The notes: a model not told the origin generated them from the letters alone. DNA of 64,000 nt from S5-327 sp965116015 (GCA_965116015.1 OZ220477.1:1860001-1924000); one strand, 5' to 3'. Shown: positions 8,520 through 18,120, counted from the stretch's first letter. Made by a program: numbers and translations.

Positions 8520-9859
8520 ACCCCTCCGTCATCGTCGCCGGAGGCGGACTCGCCGGAATGACCGCCGCCTGGCGACTCGCCGCCGCCGGCTGCCGCGTAA
8601 CCCTCATCGAACGCCGACCCTGCCTCGGCGGACGCGCCTACTCCTTCACCGACCCCGGCACAGGCGCCCAGATCGACAACGGCCAGCACGTCTTTATGGC
8701 CTGCTGCCGCAGCTACATCAACTTCCTGCGCGACATAGGCTCACTCCAACGCACAACCATCCAGCCCAGGCTCCGCGTCGAAGTCCGAAGCCCCTCCGGC
8801 AAACTCGGAGCCCTCGCAGCCTCCCCCCTCCCCTCCCCCTTCCACCTCCTCCCCTCCTTCCTGCGCTACCCCCACCTCAACTGGCGCGAGAAACTCCGCG
8901 TCGCCCTCGCCCTCAACCGCATCAAGCGCGACAACAACCCCGAACGCGACGAACTGCGCCGCCTCTCATTCCACCAATGGCTCCGGCGCAACAACCAATC
9001 CAACCGCGCCATCGCCAACTTCTGGGAACTCATCATCCGCCCCGCACTCAACGACGCCCCTCCCGACGTCCCAGCCAGCCTCGCCATCTCCCTCCTCCGC
9101 ACAGCCCTCCTCACAGACCCCCACGCCGCCGACCTCGGCTTCGCCCGAACCAGCCTCTCCGACATAATGGGCGACCCCGTCGAGCAACGCCTCCGCGACA
9201 TCGGCGTCCGGCTCCTGCTCGGACGCTCCCTCCAGCGCATCGACATCGCCGACGGCGTTGTAGCCAGCGTCGCCCTCGTCGGCGGCGACGCCCTCAGCGC
9301 CGACTGGTGCGTGTCCGCCCTTCCCCCCCAAACCCTCCTCGGCGCCCTCCCCGACTCCCTCCGCGCCCACCCCGCCTTCGCCCCTGCCGCAACGCACACC
9401 TTCGCCCCCATCGTCAACCTCCACATCTGGTACGACCGCCCCGTCGCCGATTTCGAATGGACAGCCTTCGTCGACAGCCCCCTCCAATTCGTCTTCAACC
9501 GCTCCAGAATCGCCGGAAATCCCGCCCGCGGCGACTACCTCGTAGTCTCCCTCAGCGGCGCATGGGAATGGTGGCCTATGCCGAAAGCCCAACTCCGCGA
9601 GCGATTCACCGCCGAACTCCAACGCGCCCTCCCCCGCGCGCGCAGCGCCGTCATCGAACGATTCCTCGTCGTCAAAGAACAGCGAGCCACATTCCGCTCG
9701 CTCCCCGGAGGCCCGCGCAACCGCTTGCCCCCCGCCACCCCCCTCCCCAACCTCGTCCTCGCCGGCGACTGGACCGACACCGGCTGGCCCGCCACCATGG
9801 AAGGCGCCGTCCGCAGCGGCGACGCCGCAGCCGCCATCGTCCTCGCCTCCCCCCGCTGA
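8480..9859 (+). CDS. hpnE: Hydroxysqualene dehydroxylase HpnE
   Basis: FAD-dependent amine-oxidase-family protein that reduces hydroxysqualene to squalene. The N-terminal dinucleotide-binding motif is VAGGGLAGMTAAWRLAAAG at about residues 18-36, followed by ERRPCLGGRAYSF. The C-terminal FAD segment LVLAGDWTDTGWPATMEGAV is present. It is 459 residues. The only usable start before the FAD motif is TTG at 8480, inside hpnD. No squalene-hopene cyclase gene follows; the operon ends here against a convergent gene. Confidence 0.88.
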   Translation: MDYEPPPAETPAINPSVIVAGGGLAGMTAAWRLAAAGCRVTLIERRPCLGGRAYSFTDPGTGAQIDNGQHVFMACCRSYINFLRDIGSLQRTTIQPRLRVEVRSPSGKLGALAASPLPSPFHLLPSFLRYPHLNWREKLRVALALNRIKRDNNPERDELRRLSFHQWLRRNNQSNRAIANFWELIIRPALNDAPPDVPASLAISLLRTALLTDPHAADLGFARTSLSDIMGDPVEQRLRDIGVRLLLGRSLQRIDIADGVVASVALVGGDALSADWCVSALPPQTLLGALPDSLRAHPAFAPAATHTFAPIVNLHIWYDRPVADFEWTAFVDSPLQFVFNRSRIAGNPARGDYLVVSLSGAWEWWPMPKAQLRERFTAELQRALPRARSAVIERFLVVKEQRATFRSLPGGPRNRLPPATPLPNLVLAGDWTDTGWPATMEGAVRSGDAAAAIVLASPR

Positions 9860-9875
9860 GACTCGCCGCCGCCCC

Positions 9876-10955
9876 TCAACCGAGCGCCGGAAGCCTCCTC
9901 GCCAAGTCTGCCCCAACATCCTCCACCCGCCCCTTCCCGCACATCGCCATCGTCGTCTCCGTCTCGTCCCGCAGAATATCCAGCATATGGCTCACCCCCT
10001 CGCCCCCGGCGTACGCCAGACCCCAGAAAAGCGGCCTCCCCACCATCACCGCCCTCGCCCCCAGCGCCAGAGCCTTCACTACATCCGTCCCCCGCCGTAT
10101 CCCCCCATCGAGATACACCTCCACCCTCCCCCCTGCCGCCTCCGCAACCTCCGGCAGCGCCTCGATAGTCGGAATCGTCGTATCGAGATTCCGTCCCCCA
10201 TGATTCGAAACAACCAACCCGTCGATCCCGTGCTCAGCGCACAGCGCCGCATCCTCCGCAGTAATGATCCCCTTGAACACAAGAGGCAACCTCGTGATTG
10301 ACCTCAACCACCCCACCTCCTCCCACGTCGCCCCCGGATCCACCCGGCTCCGGCTGCTGATCCCCGCATTGAACTTCGTCAGCTCCCTCTCAGTCCCCCC
10401 GATCTTCGCCTCATCCGCTCGCGGAAGACGCTCATACGCGTTCCGGATATTCCGCTCCCGCTTCGGAGGCCACACCGCGTCCAACGTAACGCAGATCGCC
10501 GAATACCCATTCTCCTCCGCCATCCGCACGCGATCCGCCGTCTGCTCCCGATCCCTATAGAAATACGTCTGATACCAGCAAGGCCCCTCCGCCGCCCGCG
10601 CGATCTCCTCCGGCGCATACGAACAATTCGCGCTCACCGCAAGCAGCGTTCCCGCCCACGCCGCCCCTCGCGCCGTCGCCAGCTCCCCCTCTGCGTGCGC
10701 ACGCCTATGGCCTCCGCACGGCGACAGCATAATCGGCATCGAAAGCCGCTCCCCCAGCGCCGTCGTCCCCAGATCAACCCCCCGTATCCCCGCAAGCATC
10801 CGCGGACGCAGCGCGATATGATCGAACGCCGACCGCGTTCGCCCCAGCGTAATCTCGTCCGTAGCGCCCCCCGCCACATAATCCCACTCGTTCGGCTCAA
10901 GATCCCGCTCCGCGATAGCCTCGAGCTCATACAGATTAATCGGTTCAGCAGCCAC
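9876..10955 (-). CDS. FMN-dependent alpha-hydroxy-acid oxidase/dehydrogenase
   Basis: Member of the glycolate oxidase/L-lactate dehydrogenase (LldD) family, a TIM barrel that oxidises 2-hydroxy acids with FMN. Visible are the N-terminal EWDYVAGGATDEIT, FMN-phosphate segments LDGGIRRGTDVVKAL and ARAVMVGRP, and the active-site histidine in VSNHGGRNLD. It is 359 residues, normal for the family. GTG start with GGAGG about 6 bases upstream. It converges on hpnE with a 16-base gap. Substrate (lactate, glycolate, mandelate or another) is not determined. Confidence 0.85.
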   Translation of the reverse strand: MAAEPINLYELEAIAERDLEPNEWDYVAGGATDEITLGRTRSAFDHIALRPRMLAGIRGVDLGTTALGERLSMPIMLSPCGGHRRAHAEGELATARGAAWAGTLLAVSANCSYAPEEIARAAEGPCWYQTYFYRDREQTADRVRMAEENGYSAICVTLDAVWPPKRERNIRNAYERLPRADEAKIGGTERELTKFNAGISSRSRVDPGATWEEVGWLRSITRLPLVFKGIITAEDAALCAEHGIDGLVVSNHGGRNLDTTIPTIEALPEVAEAAGGRVEVYLDGGIRRGTDVVKALALGARAVMVGRPLFWGLAYAGGEGVSHMLDILRDETETTMAMCGKGRVEDVGADLARRLPALG

Positions 10956-11451
10956 TACTCCCTCCCTGACCGCGCCGCCGCTCGCGCGCGACCCCGTTCT
11001 TGTCCCAGCAGCCTAAGCCTACTACGCCGACCAAGCTCCCACACTGCGCGTAGTCCCACATCGTCCCGCAGCCCCAGCGCAGCCACAAGCATCGTAGAAT
11101 CAGGCAGCGCCGCGACAATCCTCGCCAGAGCGCCGGCTACAGGGTTTACTATTCCCGTCGAGTGCGCGCGCAGCCACAACACCCCGCCGCAAGCCCCGCT
11201 CCCCCGCCAAAGAGGCGCCCGATGACGACCCCACCCTACCCCTGCCGCCGACACCCCCCAACCCCACGACCCCCAACCAGCACCGTCCGCGTTTTCCCCC
11301 GCCGCAAGCCCCCTCCCCCGCCAAAGAGGCGCCCGATGACGACCACCCCGCCCCACAGCAGGCATCGCCCGCCGCCACGGCGCCCAAGCAACACACGGAT
11401 GCGCCTGCGCCCCACAATCCCGCCCCTAGAACCCCAGCGTAAGACAACACA
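10956..11451. repeat. Divergent spacer with repeats echoing the downstream gene start
   Basis: No gene seen. A block of about 50 bases including cgccaaagaggcg (a small hairpin) and gatgacgacc occurs from about 11182 and again from about 11296, period about 114. The copy at 11336 continues into sequence that resembles the true start of the next gene: atgacgaccac, then catcgcccg-cgccacg. The genuine start is at 11452, so ATGACGACC occurs at 11222, 11336 and 11452. Confidence 0.6.
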
Positions 11452-13320
11452 ATGACGACCACTAACGCCCCCGCCCCGCCCATCGCCCGACGCCACGACC
11501 TCGACGCCCTCCGCGCATTCGCAATGCTCCTCGGAATCGTCCTCCACGGAGCCCTCGCCTTCATCCCCGGCGCATGGGCCGTAACAGACTCCTCAGTCCA
11601 GGGCGACGGAACTCCCTTCGCCTTGCTGACAACCGCCATCCACGGCTTCCGAATGCCCCTCTTCTTCCTCATGAGCGGCTTCTTCACCGCTATGCTCCTC
11701 CGACAGCGCGGACTCCCCTCCCTCCTCCGCCAGCGATCCCTCCGCATCCTCCTCCCCCTCGCCCTCGCTACGATCACCGTCATCCCCCTCACCGGCGCCG
11801 CCTGGAACTACGCCGCCGGCGCATCCCCCGCAGACAGCGCCACCGGCGACGACGCTCCACCGGAACTCTCCGCGCGCGACAACATCTGGACCGCCGCCGC
11901 CCTCGGCGACATCCCCGCCACCCAAGCCCACCTCGCCGAAGGCGCATCCCTCGACGCCTACGACCCCACATTCGGCGTTACGCCCCTCGCATGGACTGCC
12001 CTCCACAACCGCGAAAACGCCGCAACTTGGCTCCTCGACGCCGGCGCCGATGTCGACGCCCGCAACCGCGACCTCTCCACCCCACTCCACTCCGCCGCCT
12101 TTATGGGGCGCGCAGACATCGTCCGACTCCTCCTCGAGCGCAACGCCGACCCCAACGCTCTGGACGCCAACGGCTTCCGCCCCCTAGACAGCAGCCGCGC
12201 CGACCCAGAGACAACAGCAGGCCTCGCCGAACTCCTCGGCGTCGCCTACGACAACACAACAGTCGACGATGGACGCAGAGAAGTCGCCCAACTCCTCGGC
12301 GCCGCTGCGGTGAAAACTCCCTCCGCAGACGACCGCGCCGACGCCGCCCGAGGCGTCGCCCCATACGGCGACGCCGCAGACTCCACAACAGATACAGACC
12401 CAGACCAGCCCCTGCTCATCCCGTGGTACTGGGAATTCATCTACTCCGAAGAATGGAGCGGCCTCTTCGTCGTCGACGTCTTCAGCCACCTCTGGTTCCT
12501 CTGGCACCTCATCTGGCTCGTCGGAGCATTCGCCCTCGTCGCCTGGATCGCCTCCCGGCTCCCCCTCCGATTCCCGCGGATTCCCAGCCTCCTCGTCGTA
12601 ACCCCCGCCCTCTACCTCTGGACCGTCCCCCTCACAATGGCCGCGCAGTACTTTATGGGCGTCGAAGGAAACTACCCCGAATTCGGCCCCGACACCTACA
12701 CCGGACTCCTCCCCCCGCCGCACCTCCTCGCCTACTACGCCATCTTCTTCGCATTCGGCGCCCTCTACTTCCACCACAACGAGGGCGGAGCCCGCATCGG
12801 ACGCTGGTGGCAGGCAACCCTCCCCCTCGCCCTCATCGTCCTCCTTGCAGGCGCCGCCCTCACCTTCCCCGAAGAAGGCGGCGTCGCGCAAGGAACCGCC
12901 CGATGGGCGTCACTCGCCCTCCAGTCCGCCTACGCCTGGATGATGACCCTCGCCCTCATAGGACTCTTCCGCGCGATCCTCCAACCCCGCCTCGCGCCCT
13001 CCCCTACCCCTCCCGGCTCCCCCCGCTCATCTCCCGCCCCGCAGAACCAGCAGAACCAGCGGAACCAGTGGAGCGCGCGCGTCCGTTACCTCTCCGACGC
13101 CTCCTACTGGCTCTACATCGCTCACCTCCCCCTCATCATCGCACTGCAAGGCGCGACACAGAACTGGCCCCTCCCTGCCGCCCTCAAACTAACCCTCCTG
13201 ATCGCCCTCACAGCAGCCCCCCTCCTGCTCGCCTACGAATGGGCCGTGCGCTACACCCTCATAGGCGCCCTCCTCAACGGACGCCGCTCCCGCCCCCGCC
13301 CTGCCCCATCCTCCCCCTAA
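11452..13320 (+). CDS. Acyltransferase-3-family membrane protein with an inserted ankyrin domain
   Basis: A 622-residue membrane protein. Residues 14-120 match the start of acyltransferase-3 proteins: DLDALRAF, a helix with GIVLHGALAFIP, MPLFFLMSGFF and a basic R...RILLPLAL segment. At about 144-250 lies a soluble ankyrin block: TPLAWTALHNRENAATWLL, GADVDARNRDLSTPLH, DIVRLLLERNADPNALD. Membrane segments resume at about 345 (FSHLWFLWHLIWL) and end with SYWLYIAHLPLIIAL, a typical family ending. The fold suggests transfer of acyl groups to a surface glycan or lipid; the substrate is unknown. The insert is in frame, with the same codon use as its surroundings, so it is not an assembly join. Confidence 0.75.
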   Translation: MTTTNAPAPPIARRHDLDALRAFAMLLGIVLHGALAFIPGAWAVTDSSVQGDGTPFALLTTAIHGFRMPLFFLMSGFFTAMLLRQRGLPSLLRQRSLRILLPLALATITVIPLTGAAWNYAAGASPADSATGDDAPPELSARDNIWTAAALGDIPATQAHLAEGASLDAYDPTFGVTPLAWTALHNRENAATWLLDAGADVDARNRDLSTPLHSAAFMGRADIVRLLLERNADPNALDANGFRPLDSSRADPETTAGLAELLGVAYDNTTVDDGRREVAQLLGAAAVKTPSADDRADAARGVAPYGDAADSTTDTDPDQPLLIPWYWEFIYSEEWSGLFVVDVFSHLWFLWHLIWLVGAFALVAWIASRLPLRFPRIPSLLVVTPALYLWTVPLTMAAQYFMGVEGNYPEFGPDTYTGLLPPPHLLAYYAIFFAFGALYFHHNEGGARIGRWWQATLPLALIVLLAGAALTFPEEGGVAQGTARWASLALQSAYAWMMTLALIGLFRAILQPRLAPSPTPPGSPRSSPAPQNQQNQRNQWSARVRYLSDASYWLYIAHLPLIIALQGATQNWPLPAALKLTLLIALTAAPLLLAYEWAVRYTLIGALLNGRRSRPRPAPSSP

Positions 13321-13469
13321 CCCCGCTGCCCGTCCTCTCCAAGCCGAGGCCCTCGCGAGACCCCATCCCCGCCGCCCGCACAGATTCCCCGCCTATTCCA
13401 CAGGAGACGGAAGAGCGCAGGCGTTCCCGCGCGTCCGCCGCACTTCAACCCCTCCCCAGATACCCCTCC

Positions 13470-13545
13470 TGGTGGGCGAAGCAGGACTCGAACCTGCGAC
13501 CTCCTGTGTGTAAGACAGGCGCTCTCACCACTGAGCTATTCGCCC
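13470..13545 (-). tRNA. tRNA-Val (anticodon TAC)
   Basis: A full cloverleaf reads on the minus strand: acceptor GGGCGAA pairs with TTCGCCC, D-arm GCTC/GAGC, anticodon stem CCTGT/ACAGG with loop CTTACAC, T-loop TTCGAGT, discriminator A and an encoded CCA. The anticodon is TAC, so valine. A TATAGT -10-like box lies 15 bases upstream on the same strand (13561-13566). Confidence 0.95.
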
Positions 13546-13643
13546 CCTCGCGCGAGCCCCACTATACTACGCCTCCTGCCCCCTGCCGCCCCTCAGAGCG
13601 CCCCGCTCCCGTGGTAGCCTGAACCCCCGCCCCCCCCCCCGCT

Positions 13644-14876
13644 ATGTCCAGGAAATTCTGGAGCGCCGCGCTCCACATCTACCTCCCATCCCTCCTGATG
13701 ATGATCGGACAGGGAATGCTCATCCCCGCCCTCCCCATCATCGGAGAAGAATACGGCGTCTCCGCCGTCCTCGGCGTACAGATCATCACTGCCCAGCAAG
13801 CCGGACGCTTCCTCTCATTCATCCCCACCGGATCCTTCGTCGACCGCCGAGGCCCCAAAGCCCCCATGACCGCAGGCGCCCTCATCGCCGCCCTCAGCCT
13901 CTTCGCCGCCGCCTACTCCCCCACCTTCGCCCTCCTCATCGCCACGCAGTTCGCCTGGGGATTCGGACAGAATATGTGGATGTTCGGACGCGAGATCGCC
14001 GCCGCCGAAATGGTCCCCGCGCGCCAACGAGGACGCGCCCTCAGCGCCCTGATGGGCGTCAGCAGCGCCGGCATCGCCTTCGGACCCGCCGTAGGCGGAA
14101 TCCTCGTCGAACCCGTCGGCGTCCAGGGACTCTTCCTCATCTTCGCCGGCGTCAGCGCCGCCGTCCTCGCAATGTCCCTCCTCCACCGCGCCGCAAGCGT
14201 CCGCCGCCCCAAAACCCAGCGCCCAATGTTCAACCTCGCCGCCTTCCGCGAGATCCACCCCTACTTCCGCCTCACCTACTTCATCCTCTTCATCGCCACA
14301 TTCGGAGTCCTCGCCCGAACCCAGGTAACCAACACAATGCTCCCCCTCTTCGCCCAAGACCAGCTCGGCTACTCCCCCGTCGTTACAGGCCTGCTTTTCA
14401 CCGTGCTCGGAGCCGCCACATTCGCCATCATCCTCCCAGCCGGCTTCGTATCCGACAAACTCGGACGCAAATGGGTCGCCGCCCCGTCCGCCCTCATCGC
14501 CGGCGCAACCTTCCTCGCCCTCCCCCTCGCCCACAACATCCCCGCCCTCTGCCTCGTCCTCGCCCTAATGGGATTCGCCAGCGGAATGGCAATGGGCTCG
14601 ATGACCACCTACACATTCGACATCGTCCCCACCCGCCTGCGAGGACAACTCCAGGCCCTCCGCCGAACCTTCGGAGAAACAGGCGCCATCGCCGGACCGC
14701 TCGCCGCCGGAGCCGTCGCCTCCGCCTCCGCCCCATCGACCGCCTTCCTCGTATTCGCCCCCCTCCTCCTGGGCGCAGGCCTCGCCCTCCTCTTCATCGC
14801 CCGCGAAGGACTCCCCAGCAAACGCCCGCCCCACGCCCCAGCCCTCGAAGACGCCCCTCCCGCCCCCGCCTCATAA
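13644..14876 (+). CDS. MFS transporter
   Basis: A 410-residue major facilitator with about 12 hydrophobic helices. The first helix carries LPSLLMMIGQGMLIPALPIIG, and the loop between helices 2 and 3 has FVDRRGPKAPMTAGAL, the family's D-R-x-G-R/K signature; the second half repeats this as FVSDKLGRKWV. No drug-, sugar- or ion-specific motif is evident, so the substrate is unknown. An 11-C run (13630-13640) lies just before the ATG and no ribosome-binding site is visible. A second, unrelated-looking MFS gene lies 400 bases away on the other strand. Confidence 0.82.
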   Translation: MSRKFWSAALHIYLPSLLMMIGQGMLIPALPIIGEEYGVSAVLGVQIITAQQAGRFLSFIPTGSFVDRRGPKAPMTAGALIAALSLFAAAYSPTFALLIATQFAWGFGQNMWMFGREIAAAEMVPARQRGRALSALMGVSSAGIAFGPAVGGILVEPVGVQGLFLIFAGVSAAVLAMSLLHRAASVRRPKTQRPMFNLAAFREIHPYFRLTYFILFIATFGVLARTQVTNTMLPLFAQDQLGYSPVVTGLLFTVLGAATFAIILPAGFVSDKLGRKWVAAPSALIAGATFLALPLAHNIPALCLVLALMGFASGMAMGSMTTYTFDIVPTRLRGQLQALRRTFGETGAIAGPLAAGAVASASAPSTAFLVFAPLLLGAGLALLFIAREGLPSKRPPHAPALEDAPPAPAS

Positions 14877-15080
14877 CCCCCAGCCCTGCCCGCCCGTTCC
14901 CCCGCCTACTCTCGCCTCCTGCCCCAACCCCTGCCGCCTCGCGCCCGCCGCCAAGACCCCTTCCCGCTCCCATCGCCGGCGGAGCCTGCCCCGCGCCCGC
15001 GCTCCCAAGAGCAGCGAGAGGACGCGGATGTAGTACCATTACCGAGGTCGGGTAGAGCGTCTGGCTCCCCGTCCCCAGGT

Positions 15081-15155
15081 GGCAACGTAGCTCAGCGGCA
15101 GAGCGGGCGCTTCATAAGCGCTAGGTCACAGGTTCGAATCCTGTCGTTGCCACCA
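15081..15155 (+). tRNA. tRNA-Met (anticodon CAT)
   Basis: Full cloverleaf: acceptor GGCAACG/CGTTGCC, D-arm GCTC/GAGC, anticodon stem GGCGC/GCGCT with loop TTCATAA, T-arm ACAGG/CCTGT with loop TTCGAAT, discriminator A and encoded CCA. The first acceptor pair is G-C, so it is not an initiator tRNA. Elongator Met is the likelier reading; a lysidine-modified Ile2 tRNA has the same anticodon and cannot be fully excluded. Confidence 0.93.
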
Positions 15156-15275
15156 ACTCCCGCGCATCGCCCCCGCGAAAGCAAACCCCGCCCCGCGTCC
15201 CACGTTGCCCCCGCGAAAGCAGCCCTCCCCCCTGCGCCCTGTCCGGCGCCGCCCTCTGGCGCGCCCCTCTCGCCC

Positions 15276-16550
15276 CTATGCCGTCCGCGGCCTCCCGATC
15301 GGCGGCAAGAAAAGCGCCGCCAACGTCGCCAGACCCGCCAGCGCCGTCGCATACGGGAAAATCAACCGATAATCCTCCGTCCCCGCAGGAGAGAACACAG
15401 CGATAATCACCCCAAGCAACAGCGGCGAAAACGCCCCGAACAACGCATTGTTCCCCCACAGCAACCCAATCATGCTCCCCTCCAGCTGACGACCCTCCGC
15501 AATATCAAGCGACGCCGCCTGCGCCAGATTCGCCCCAGCGAACCGCACAACCCCCAGCAGCCCGATTAGCGCGAAAAACGCCGCCCCAAGCCCCCCCACG
15601 AACGACAACGCCCCCGTAACCACCACCGAAAAGAACAACGTCCCGATCAGCACCGGCTTCCGACCCACCCTGTCCGAAAACGCCCCGATGAACGGCGAAA
15701 CCACCACCGACGTCCCCACCATCAGCGCAAGATGCGGCGCCACAACCGCCGCGATCCGCGCATCCGACGCATTCGGCTCCGCCTCCCGCAGAAACTGCGC
15801 AATCAGCACCGGCAAGAAAAACACCACCGCACGATCCGCCATCCCCCGCAGTCCCGACACCGCAAGCAACGCCGGCAGCGCCCTGCTCCTGAACAACCCC
15901 CCGATACTCCTGAACTGAGCCCCCGCCGACCGCCGGGCAACCTGCCTCCGCGGAAGCCCCAACCGCGCCAGCACAACGAACAGCATCGCCGAAACCGCCG
16001 CAATCAAAAAGAACCCCCCCACCAACACCCCACGCCACGACGTGAACACCAACGCCCCCGCAACCAGAAACGGCGTCGCCACCTCCCCAACGCTCCCCGC
16101 CGAACGATGCAGAGACATCATAAGCGCCCGATTCCGCGGAAACGTGTACGACAGAATTCCCAAACCCACCGGATGCCAGAACGACCCCGCCGCCGACCCT
16201 AGCGAAACCCCCAGAACCAGCACAGCAAAATTCGGCGCCGCCCCCGCCAGAAGATACGCAAGCGCCATCGTGAACAAGCTCCCTGCCAGCAGAAGCCCCC
16301 GATTCCCCGAAAACATATCCACAAGGAACCCGCCCCCCATACTCAGCAGACCCCCTGCCGCCTGACGCGACATCGAAAGCGCCCCTAGCGCCACCGACCC
16401 AAGCTCGAACACATCCTGAATAATCGGCAGCAGCACAAGAAAACCATCGGCGTACATATGCTGAAAGCCGTGGCCCGTAATAATCGTCCCAGCGACCCGC
16501 TTCGAACGCGGCGCGACCACCTGTTCAGCCGCAACCCCCGAAACCGCCAT
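15276..16550 (-). CDS. MFS transporter
   Basis: A 424-residue major facilitator with about 12 hydrophobic segments. Early helix region GHGFQHMYADGFLVLLPIIQD resembles fosmidomycin-resistance/nitrate-type MFS proteins. The second half has FIGAFSDRVGRKPVLIG, the family signature. GGAGGAG precedes the ATG by about 6 bases. Substrate unknown. It converges on tRNA-Met and lies directly downstream of the restriction-modification island, but it has the host's C-rich composition. Confidence 0.82.
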   Translation of the reverse strand: MAVSGVAAEQVVAPRSKRVAGTIITGHGFQHMYADGFLVLLPIIQDVFELGSVALGALSMSRQAAGGLLSMGGGFLVDMFSGNRGLLLAGSLFTMALAYLLAGAAPNFAVLVLGVSLGSAAGSFWHPVGLGILSYTFPRNRALMMSLHRSAGSVGEVATPFLVAGALVFTSWRGVLVGGFFLIAAVSAMLFVVLARLGLPRRQVARRSAGAQFRSIGGLFRSRALPALLAVSGLRGMADRAVVFFLPVLIAQFLREAEPNASDARIAAVVAPHLALMVGTSVVVSPFIGAFSDRVGRKPVLIGTLFFSVVVTGALSFVGGLGAAFFALIGLLGVVRFAGANLAQAASLDIAEGRQLEGSMIGLLWGNNALFGAFSPLLLGVIIAVFSPAGTEDYRLIFPYATALAGLATLAALFLPPIGRPRTA

Positions 16551-16603
16551 CGCAACTCCTCCGCGCGCCTCCCGCGCAACCCAGACCCTTCCCCGCGCGA
16601 ACC

Positions 16604-18109
16604 CTACCCCCTGCTCCTCAACCGCCGCAACTCCTCCAGAGCGGCGCTCACCTCCTCCCCCTGCGCATCCAGCAAAGCAAGAAGCTCCTCAGGCGTCCGC
16701 GTATCCGCATCCCCAGCGCGATGAGGATTGACCGCCTTAAGATCGTAACCGCGCGCAACAACATCCTCCCTGAGAACGCTCCAGCTGCGTTCCCCATCCG
16801 CCCGCCCCGGCAATAACTCGAAAAACTCCTTGAAATGATCCAGCGTAAGCGGCTGACGCTTCCTCACCTTCACGTCCGTCAGATCGTAATACCAGATGCG
16901 CTCGGTCGGCCCCCCCTTCGTGAAGAAAAGCAAATTCGTCTTTACCCCCGCCCCCGCCTGAGTGAACACCCCGCCCGGCAAACTCACGACGCACCAGAGA
17001 TCGCACTCGTCGAGCAGCTTGCGCTTGGTCTGCACGAAAGCAGTTTCGTTAGTGCGGAAGAGAAGCCCCTCGTCCACCACCACGCCAGCGCGCCCGCCAG
17101 GCTTCAGACTGTTAATCACCTCCTGCAGAAAAAGCGTCTGCGTGGAGCCAGTCTTAAAAGCGTAGCGCGTCTGGGCCTCCTTCCCCTCCTTCCCCCCGAA
17201 CGGAGGATTCATCAGGACAACATCGAACAGATCCGGCGCGCCCCTGAAGAGGCCTCCGTAAGTCTCGTTCATCGTAAGCGTGTTCCCGTGCCATATCCGC
17301 GGCTGGTCAATCCCGTGCAGAACAAGATTAGCCAGCGCAATCGGATAGATGAGATCATCCTTCTCGCGTCCATAGAACGAACCCCCCAGCTCTTCGACCT
17401 GCTCCGCAGTCGCCGCGTTCCCTAGCTTCCCCCTCATATACTCAAAAGCCTGAGCAAGGAACCCCCCAGTGCCGCACGCAGGATCGTAAACCGTCTCGCC
17501 CGCCCTCGGATCAACCGTCTGCACTACAGCGCGGATAACCTCGCGAGGCGTGAAAAACTGACCCCCATCGCTCCCCTTCTCCCCCATCTTCAGCAGCAGC
17601 CCCTCATACGCCTGCGAGAGCAAGAAAATGTGCTGCGGGTCAGTATCCCCCAGCCGGATCGTATGAACCTTGTCCACGACATCCAAAAGATTGCGCTCCG
17701 TGTCGACCCGCGTCGCCTCCACGCATTCCATCACCTGACTAGCAACCCGCTGGCGCGGCGTAGCCGTCGTCCGCTTCCCAAGGCTGCGCAGATGAGGAAG
17801 GAGAACGTCGTCGACAAACGCGAACACGCCCCCCGACGCGCCGCTTTGCAGCTCCTCCCGCTTCGCTCCGTCCGGCGCCGCCCAGTCCTGCCAGCGATGC
17901 GGAAACTCCAGCGTAGGAGTGAAAGCCGCGCCCACTGCCGCCGCCTCTTCCGCCTCGAGAGCCTCCCGCTCATCGAGGATGCGCAGAAACAGCATCCACG
18001 TCAGCTCAGGAATGTACGCAAGCGCCGAGGCGCAATTCGAACGGCGGAGAATATCGCACGCGCCCTTGATGCGCGCATCCACCGCCGATTGCGAAGCGAG
18101 CGTCGCCAT
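16604..18109 (-). CDS. hsdM: Type I restriction-modification DNA methyltransferase HsdM
   Basis: N6-adenine methyltransferase subunit of a type I system. It has the N-terminal helical domain, SAM motif DPACGTGGFL near residue 209, and catalytic motif NPPFGGKEG near 296, then a C-terminal S-interaction region. At 501 residues it looks intact. It starts 11 bases after the hsdS stop, so it is the last gene of a minus-strand operon hsdR - coiled-coil - hsdS - hsdM. Because hsdS is split and hsdR broken, this may be the only working subunit unless S is reassembled. Confidence 0.94.
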   Translation of the reverse strand: MATLASQSAVDARIKGACDILRRSNCASALAYIPELTWMLFLRILDEREALEAEEAAAVGAAFTPTLEFPHRWQDWAAPDGAKREELQSGASGGVFAFVDDVLLPHLRSLGKRTTATPRQRVASQVMECVEATRVDTERNLLDVVDKVHTIRLGDTDPQHIFLLSQAYEGLLLKMGEKGSDGGQFFTPREVIRAVVQTVDPRAGETVYDPACGTGGFLAQAFEYMRGKLGNAATAEQVEELGGSFYGREKDDLIYPIALANLVLHGIDQPRIWHGNTLTMNETYGGLFRGAPDLFDVVLMNPPFGGKEGKEAQTRYAFKTGSTQTLFLQEVINSLKPGGRAGVVVDEGLLFRTNETAFVQTKRKLLDECDLWCVVSLPGGVFTQAGAGVKTNLLFFTKGGPTERIWYYDLTDVKVRKRQPLTLDHFKEFFELLPGRADGERSWSVLREDVVARGYDLKAVNPHRAGDADTRTPEELLALLDAQGEEVSAALEELRRLRSRG

Positions 18110-18120
18110 TGCCCGCCATC

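Noticed and set aside
15081..15155. Initiator tRNA-fMet
   Set aside because: The 1-72 position is a normal G-C pair and the anticodon stem lacks the three consecutive G-C pairs of initiators.
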